A program made the position numbers and the translations under genes. The notes beneath the pieces were generated by a model. It searched no databases and was not told the origin of the DNA. It was given only the letters and a program-made list of their open reading frames with translations. From Acidobacteriota bacterium (GTDB lineage: Bacteria; Acidobacteriota; Blastocatellia; UBA7656): a stretch of 64,000 nt of DNA. The DNA is taken from assembly GCA_040754075.1 (NCBI GenBank), contig JBFMDH010000010.1, positions 33,730 to 97,729 on the forward strand. Reading direction: 5' to 3'. Below are positions 60,226 through 64,000 of this stretch, piece after piece; the first letter of the stretch is position 1; the number at the start of each line of letters is the position of its first letter.

Positions 60226-61764
60226 ATGAGCGATAAGCTAAAATCAAATGAATCGAAAATCTCGCGGCGCACTTTGTTGCAAACGACTGGCGGCGCTTTA
60301 AGCGCGATGATGTTAAATCATTCGTCGTTTGCCGGTGATTTATCAATCGCAAGTCAACAAGTCATTGTCGCAACGCTGCAAGAAACTTCGCAAAGTGTCG
60401 CCAGCGTGTGGGCTGACGCCATACATAACATTCGCTACGCAGACCTCGCGCCCGAAATTATCAAACGCGCGAAACTCTGTTTGCTGGATTGTATCGGCGT
60501 GATGGCGCACACCGCTACGCTTAAAGACAGCCGCACCTATCTTGAAAGACCTTTGGCAATCGGCGGCGCGCATGAAGCGACAGTCTGGGGATTCAACGTC
60601 AAATTGCCTCTGGAAACCGCCGCCGCCTGCAATGCATTTTTAATTCACGGCAATGAAATTGACGATAGCGATTTTCGCAGCAATTACCGACCGTCCTGTG
60701 TATCGGTTGCGCCGCCGCTCACGGTCGCTGAATTTGCTCACGCCTCCGGTCGTGATTTGATTTTAGCTACAGCCATCGCCTACACCGTGAACGGTTTGCT
60801 TGCCGCCAAGTTAGACCGCTTGCAGGGACTCGGCTTTATGCCATCATCGGTGGTCGGACCCGGCGGCGCTGCGGCAGCGACTGCGAAGCTTTTAAAATTC
60901 GATAAAGAGAAAACCGAATGGGCGTTGACGCTCGGCATCGCCAGCGGTGGCGGACTTTTTCAATATTACTTCGACCAGACCGAAGAGAAAAAATTGCATG
61001 TGGCGCGCGCCGTCCGCACCGGCATCGAATGCGCATTGATTGCGCAAAAAGGCTGGCAAGGTCCCGCGCACATTGTTGAAGGGGCGGCGGGAATGATGCC
61101 AAGTTATTTGCGCGGCACGGGGCGCAAAGTTGATTACCAGGGGTTGAAAAATGACATCGCCAAATTTGACGGCGCAATGTTCGTCGTTCCGAAATTCAGT
61201 TCCTGCTCAGCCTCCATCACGCCTTTCATCGACGCGCTTGCACCGGTTTACCAACGCGAAAAAATCCAAGCCGCTGAGATTGAAAAGTTCATCATCGTCA
61301 ATGACTGGCTTGCGGATTCATCTTTTGTACAAAAGATTTTGCACTTTGAACCACCGCCAACCATCGTCGGCGCACAACTCAACATGAATTTTTCGATTTC
61401 TCTTTTTCTCAATCGCGGTTCGGCTTCGGTTGATGATTTCGTGGATGCGAGTTTAAAAGATAAGGCGGTTTTGAATTTAGCCGCGCGCGCCGGTCACGAA
61501 ACTGTTGCTCCCGGCAAAGAGTGGGAAACGCGCCTGGTGATGCGCGACGGGCGGGTGATTCGCGCGCCGTTTCGCAGAAGCATTGGCGAACGCTATGAAC
61601 CGGAAATGCTCGAACGCAGAATGGAAAAGTTTCAAATGCTCACCCGCAAACGCCTTTCACCAACGGCTCAAAAAGCCGTTGTGCGCTTAGTCGAACAGGT
61701 AGATTCCTTTAAAGACATTGCCGGTTGGACACAAAATATTCATCGACTGTTCAAAAAATCCTAA
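60226..61764 (+). CDS. MmgE/PrpD-family protein with Tat-like leader
   Basis: 512 residues. The N-terminus has a twin-arginine pattern (SRRTLLQTTGGALSAMML, about 14-31) followed by a small-residue region, so Tat export is predicted. The rest is a full MmgE/PrpD fold: AKLCLLDCIGVMAHTATL, ETAAACNAFLIHGNEIDDSDF, SSVVGPGGAAAATAKLL, ALTLGIASGGGLFQYY, and a C-terminal beta part (GKEWETRLVMRDGRVIRAPFRRSIGERYEPEM). PrpD-type proteins are 2-methylcitrate or related dehydratases and are normally cytoplasmic; substrate here is unknown. No other propionate genes are nearby. The ribosome site is weak. Confidence 0.87.
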   Translation: MSDKLKSNESKISRRTLLQTTGGALSAMMLNHSSFAGDLSIASQQVIVATLQETSQSVASVWADAIHNIRYADLAPEIIKRAKLCLLDCIGVMAHTATLKDSRTYLERPLAIGGAHEATVWGFNVKLPLETAAACNAFLIHGNEIDDSDFRSNYRPSCVSVAPPLTVAEFAHASGRDLILATAIAYTVNGLLAAKLDRLQGLGFMPSSVVGPGGAAAATAKLLKFDKEKTEWALTLGIASGGGLFQYYFDQTEEKKLHVARAVRTGIECALIAQKGWQGPAHIVEGAAGMMPSYLRGTGRKVDYQGLKNDIAKFDGAMFVVPKFSSCSASITPFIDALAPVYQREKIQAAEIEKFIIVNDWLADSSFVQKILHFEPPPTIVGAQLNMNFSISLFLNRGSASVDDFVDASLKDKAVLNLAARAGHETVAPGKEWETRLVMRDGRVIRAPFRRSIGERYEPEMLERRMEKFQMLTRKRLSPTAQKAVVRLVEQVDSFKDIAGWTQNIHRLFKKS

Positions 61765-61986
61765 CCCTCTTTCATACCAAATAGCTTTTTAAATTTTGTT
61801 CTTATCATTATCAGCTAATTTCAGGGAACAAAATTTGCTCCCACTACTGAGACTTCGGACTTATAAGGTAGTTGTGTATTTCTTCAATGCAAAAAAACGA
61901 AAAAATCGACTTAATTTAGAACAAAAACAAAAAAATTGATTTATGTCTGATTCAATTTCTTTGTCGATTGGAGGAACAGAAAAATA

Positions 61987-64000
61987 ATGCAACCCAGAAA
62001 AGCGCTGGCAAAATCTCGCGAAAAAAATCGCGCTGCTGAAGAAGCTCTCCTCTTTAGTTCCCCGGATATTACAGAAAATGAAAACGCTGAACTGAAGCTC
62101 ATCCTACAGGGGTTGTTAGCGATTAAGCGCGGCAATTTCAATTTTCGACTACCGGACACCTGGACAGGCATCAATGGCAAAATAGCTGACACCTTCAATG
62201 AAGTGGTTGAGATGAATGAAGTGGTCGCTGCGGAATTGGAACGTGTTGGTCGTGTCGTCGGCAAAGAAGGAAAAATCACCCAACGCGCCCGCTTCAAACT
62301 GGTTGGCGGGTCGTGGACTGGAATGCTCGATTCAATCAATGGATTGATTGATGACCTGGTGCGCCCGACCAGTGAAATGACCCGCGTCATCGGCGCAGTT
62401 GCCAAAGGCGACCTTTCGCAAAGTATGACCGTCGAGTTCGATGGCAGAACTTTGCAAGGCGAATTTTTGCGAACCAGTAAAATCGTCAACTCGATGGTTG
62501 AACAACTCGGTTCATTTTCTGCGGAAGTGACGCGCGTGGCACGCGAAGTCGGCACCGAAGGTAAACTCGGCGGTCAAGCGCAAGTAAAAGGCTTATCCGG
62601 CACCTGGAAAGATTTGACCGATAGTGTCAACTCGATGGCGAACAACTTAACCGCGCAGGTGCGCAACATCGCAGACGTAACCATCGCGGTAGCAAACGGC
62701 GACCTCTCGAAAAAAATCACCGTTGATGTGCGCGGCGAAATTCTACAACTGAAAGACACGATAAATACGATGGTCGATCAGTTGCGCTCGTTTTCATCTG
62801 AGGTGACGCGCGTTGCTCGTGAGGTCGGCACTGACGGTAAACTCGGCGGGCAGGCAGTCGTTCCCGGTGTCGCGGGCGTGTGGAAAGACCTCACGGACAA
62901 CGTCAACTTCATGGCGTCCAACCTGACAGCTCAAGTCCGCAACATCGCGCAGGTCGCTACCGCTATCGCCAGTGGTGACCTCTCAAAGAAAATCACCGTC
63001 GAAGTCAAAGGCGAAATACTCGAACTCAAAAACACCATCAACACGATGGTTGACCAGTTGAACTCGTTTGCCGCCGAAGTCACCCGCGTCGCCCGCGAGG
63101 TCGGCACCGAAGGTAAACTTGGCGGACAAGCCGAAGTCAAAGGGGTTGCCGGTACGTGGAAAGATTTAACCGACAACGTCAACTTTATGGCATCGAACCT
63201 CACCGCGCAGGTGCGTAACATTGCACAGGTTGCAACCGCAATTGCAAAAGGCGACCTCTCAAAGAAAATCACCGTCGATGTGAAGGGCGAAATTCTGCAA
63301 CTGAAAGACACGATTAACACGATGGTTGATCAATTGAATTCCTTCGCCGGTGAAGTCTCGCGTGTGGCGCGCGAGGTCGGCACCGAGGGCAAGCTTGGCG
63401 GACAAGCCGAAGTCAAAGGGGTTGCCGGTACGTGGAAAGACCTCACCGATAACGTCAACTCGATGGCGAATAATTTAACCGCGCAGGTTCGTAACATTGC
63501 CGAAGTGACGACGGCAGTGGCAAACGGTGACCTCTCGAAAAAAATCACTGTTGATGTGCGCGGTGAAATTCTGCAACTGAAAGACACGATAAATACGATG
63601 GTCGATCAATTGAATTCCTTCGCCGGTGAAGTCTCGCGTGTAGCCCGCGAGGTCGGCACCGAGGGCAAGCTCGGCGGGCAAGCAGTCGTGCCGGGGGTAT
63701 CGGGAACCTGGAAAGATTTGACCGATAACGTCAACTTTATGGCGGCAAACCTGACCGGTCAGGTACGCAACATTGCTCAAGTATCAACTGCCATCGCCAA
63801 TGGTGACTTATCAAAGAAAATCACCGTCGATGTCAAAGGTGAAATACTCGAACTCAAAAACACGATTAACACCATGGTTGACCAGTTGAACTCGTTTGCC
63901 GCCGAAGTCACCCGCGTCGCCCGCGAAGTCGGCACCGAAGGTAAACTTGGCGGACAAGCCGAAGTGCCCGGCGTTTCCGGCACCTGGAAAGATTTGACCG
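61987..64000 (+). CDS. Poly-HAMP sensor protein, probably a histidine kinase (cut by window edge)
   Basis: Open from ATG 61987 to the window end (671 codons, no stop). GGAGG lies about 12 bases upstream. A short N-terminal region is followed by at least seven HAMP-like units: a divergent first one ([16 protein letters not shown] ... [16 protein letters not shown]), then units of 92 residues built on [36 protein letters not shown] and [15 protein letters not shown]. This is the array seen in group III hybrid kinases such as fungal Nik1/Os-1 and in long bacterial relatives, which continue with kinase and receiver domains. No membrane helix is seen, so it is probably cytoplasmic. The catalytic part lies beyond the window. 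Confidence 0.88.
   Translation, partial: MQPRKALAKSREKNRAAEEALLFSSPDITENENAELKLILQGLLAIKRGNFNFRLPDTWTGINGKIADTFNEVVEMNEVVAAELERVGRVVGKEGKITQRARFKLVGGSWTGMLDSINGLIDDLVRPTSEMTRVIGAVAKGDLSQSMTVEFDGRTLQGEFLRTSKIVNSMVEQLGSFSAEVTRVAREVGTEGKLGGQAQVKGLSGTWKDLTDSVNSMANNLTAQVRNIADVTIAVANGDLSKKITVDVRGEILQLKDTINTMVDQLRSFSSEVTRVAREVGTDGKLGGQAVVPGVAGVWKDLTDNVNFMASNLTAQVRNIAQVATAIASGDLSKKITVEVKGEILELKNTINTMVDQLNSFAAEVTRVAREVGTEGKLGGQAEVKGVAGTWKDLTDNVNFMASNLTAQVRNIAQVATAIAKGDLSKKITVDVKGEILQLKDTINTMVDQLNSFAGEVSRVAREVGTEGKLGGQAEVKGVAGTWKDLTDNVNSMANNLTAQVRNIAEVTTAVANGDLSKKITVDVRGEILQLKDTINTMVDQLNSFAGEVSRVAREVGTEGKLGGQAVVPGVSGTWKDLTDNVNFMAANLTGQVRNIAQVSTAIANGDLSKKITVDVKGEILELKNTINTMVDQLNSFAAEVTRVAREVGTEGKLGGQAEVPGVSGTWKDLT
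62494..64000 (+). repeat. 276-bp coding tandem repeat (HAMP array)
   Basis: The codon ATG of the TMVDQL segment recurs at 62494, 62770, 63046, 63322, 63598 and 63874, an exact 276-base period (92 codons). Stretches between some units are nearly identical at DNA level, which suggests recent duplication or gene conversion. The array continues past the window end. Confidence 0.9.

Noticed and set aside
61941..63983. Several minus-strand open frames with similar Ser/Thr/Pro-rich products
   Set aside because: They repeat with the 276-base period and are antisense shadows of the HAMP array.

Overview
The window looks like a chromosomal segment from an Acidobacteriota bacterium, most likely class Blastocatellia (inferred). 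Reasons: moderate GC, an ECF sigma factor overlapping a Ser/Thr kinase with a TPR tail, many PEGA, FHA, kinase and zinc-ribbon proteins, a tricorn-type protease and a Box benzoyl-CoA pathway. No rRNA, tRNA, IS element, integrase or CRISPR array was found.

Layout. 1-4.9 kb: N-terminal part of a tricorn-like protease (-), a histidine kinase and OmpR-type regulator pair (+) separated by tandem hairpins, and a secreted SnoaL-like protein (-). 5.1-8.4 kb: ECF sigma factor and TPR Ser/Thr kinase (-). 8.5-18.6 kb (+): four free-standing genes (zinc-ribbon/DUF4190, a zinc-ribbon M48-like protein with a broken metal motif, an acidic repeat protein, a small membrane protein), then an operon of FHA-trypsin, kinase-PEGA, PP2C phosphatase and a second kinase. 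18.6-22.7 kb (-): boxC-boxB-boxR, with a promoter that lies inside a long inverted repeat. 22.9-59.8 kb (-): a type VI secretion (T6SS) island of about 26 genes. 60.2-61.8 kb (+): MmgE/PrpD protein with a Tat-like leader. 62-64 kb (+): start of a poly-HAMP sensor kinase with an exact 276-bp repeat, cut by the window end.

T6SS island in transcription order. The first block is envelope and regulatory: SUMF1 protein, two DUF4384 proteins, a trypsin-like protease, three tandem FHA-TM proteins with lytic-transglycosylase-like C-termini, then tssK, tagJ and tssA. The second is tssB, tssC, hcp and a metzincin. The third is an unknown SHG/GCN protein, tssE, a methyltransferase, tssF and tssG. Then come clpV, a caspase-TPR protein, vgrG, a DUF4123 adaptor, PAAR, a small conserved protein, an Ntox15-like HxxD toxin candidate, a HEAT-like candidate immunity protein, tssL and tssM. 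No tssJ was recognised.

Main observation. Nine intergenic sites share TGAGCC or TGAGGG, exactly 17 bp, then YGCGTTA (one copy TGCGTAT). Five precede the + strand genes and the FHA/kinase/phosphatase operon. Four precede T6SS units: tssB-tssC-hcp, the SHG/GCN-tssE block, clpV, and a DUF4384 gene. The geometry looks like an ECF-sigma promoter and ties the phospho-signalling genes and the T6SS into one predicted regulon. The ECF sigma at 7810-8379 is the nearest candidate regulator.
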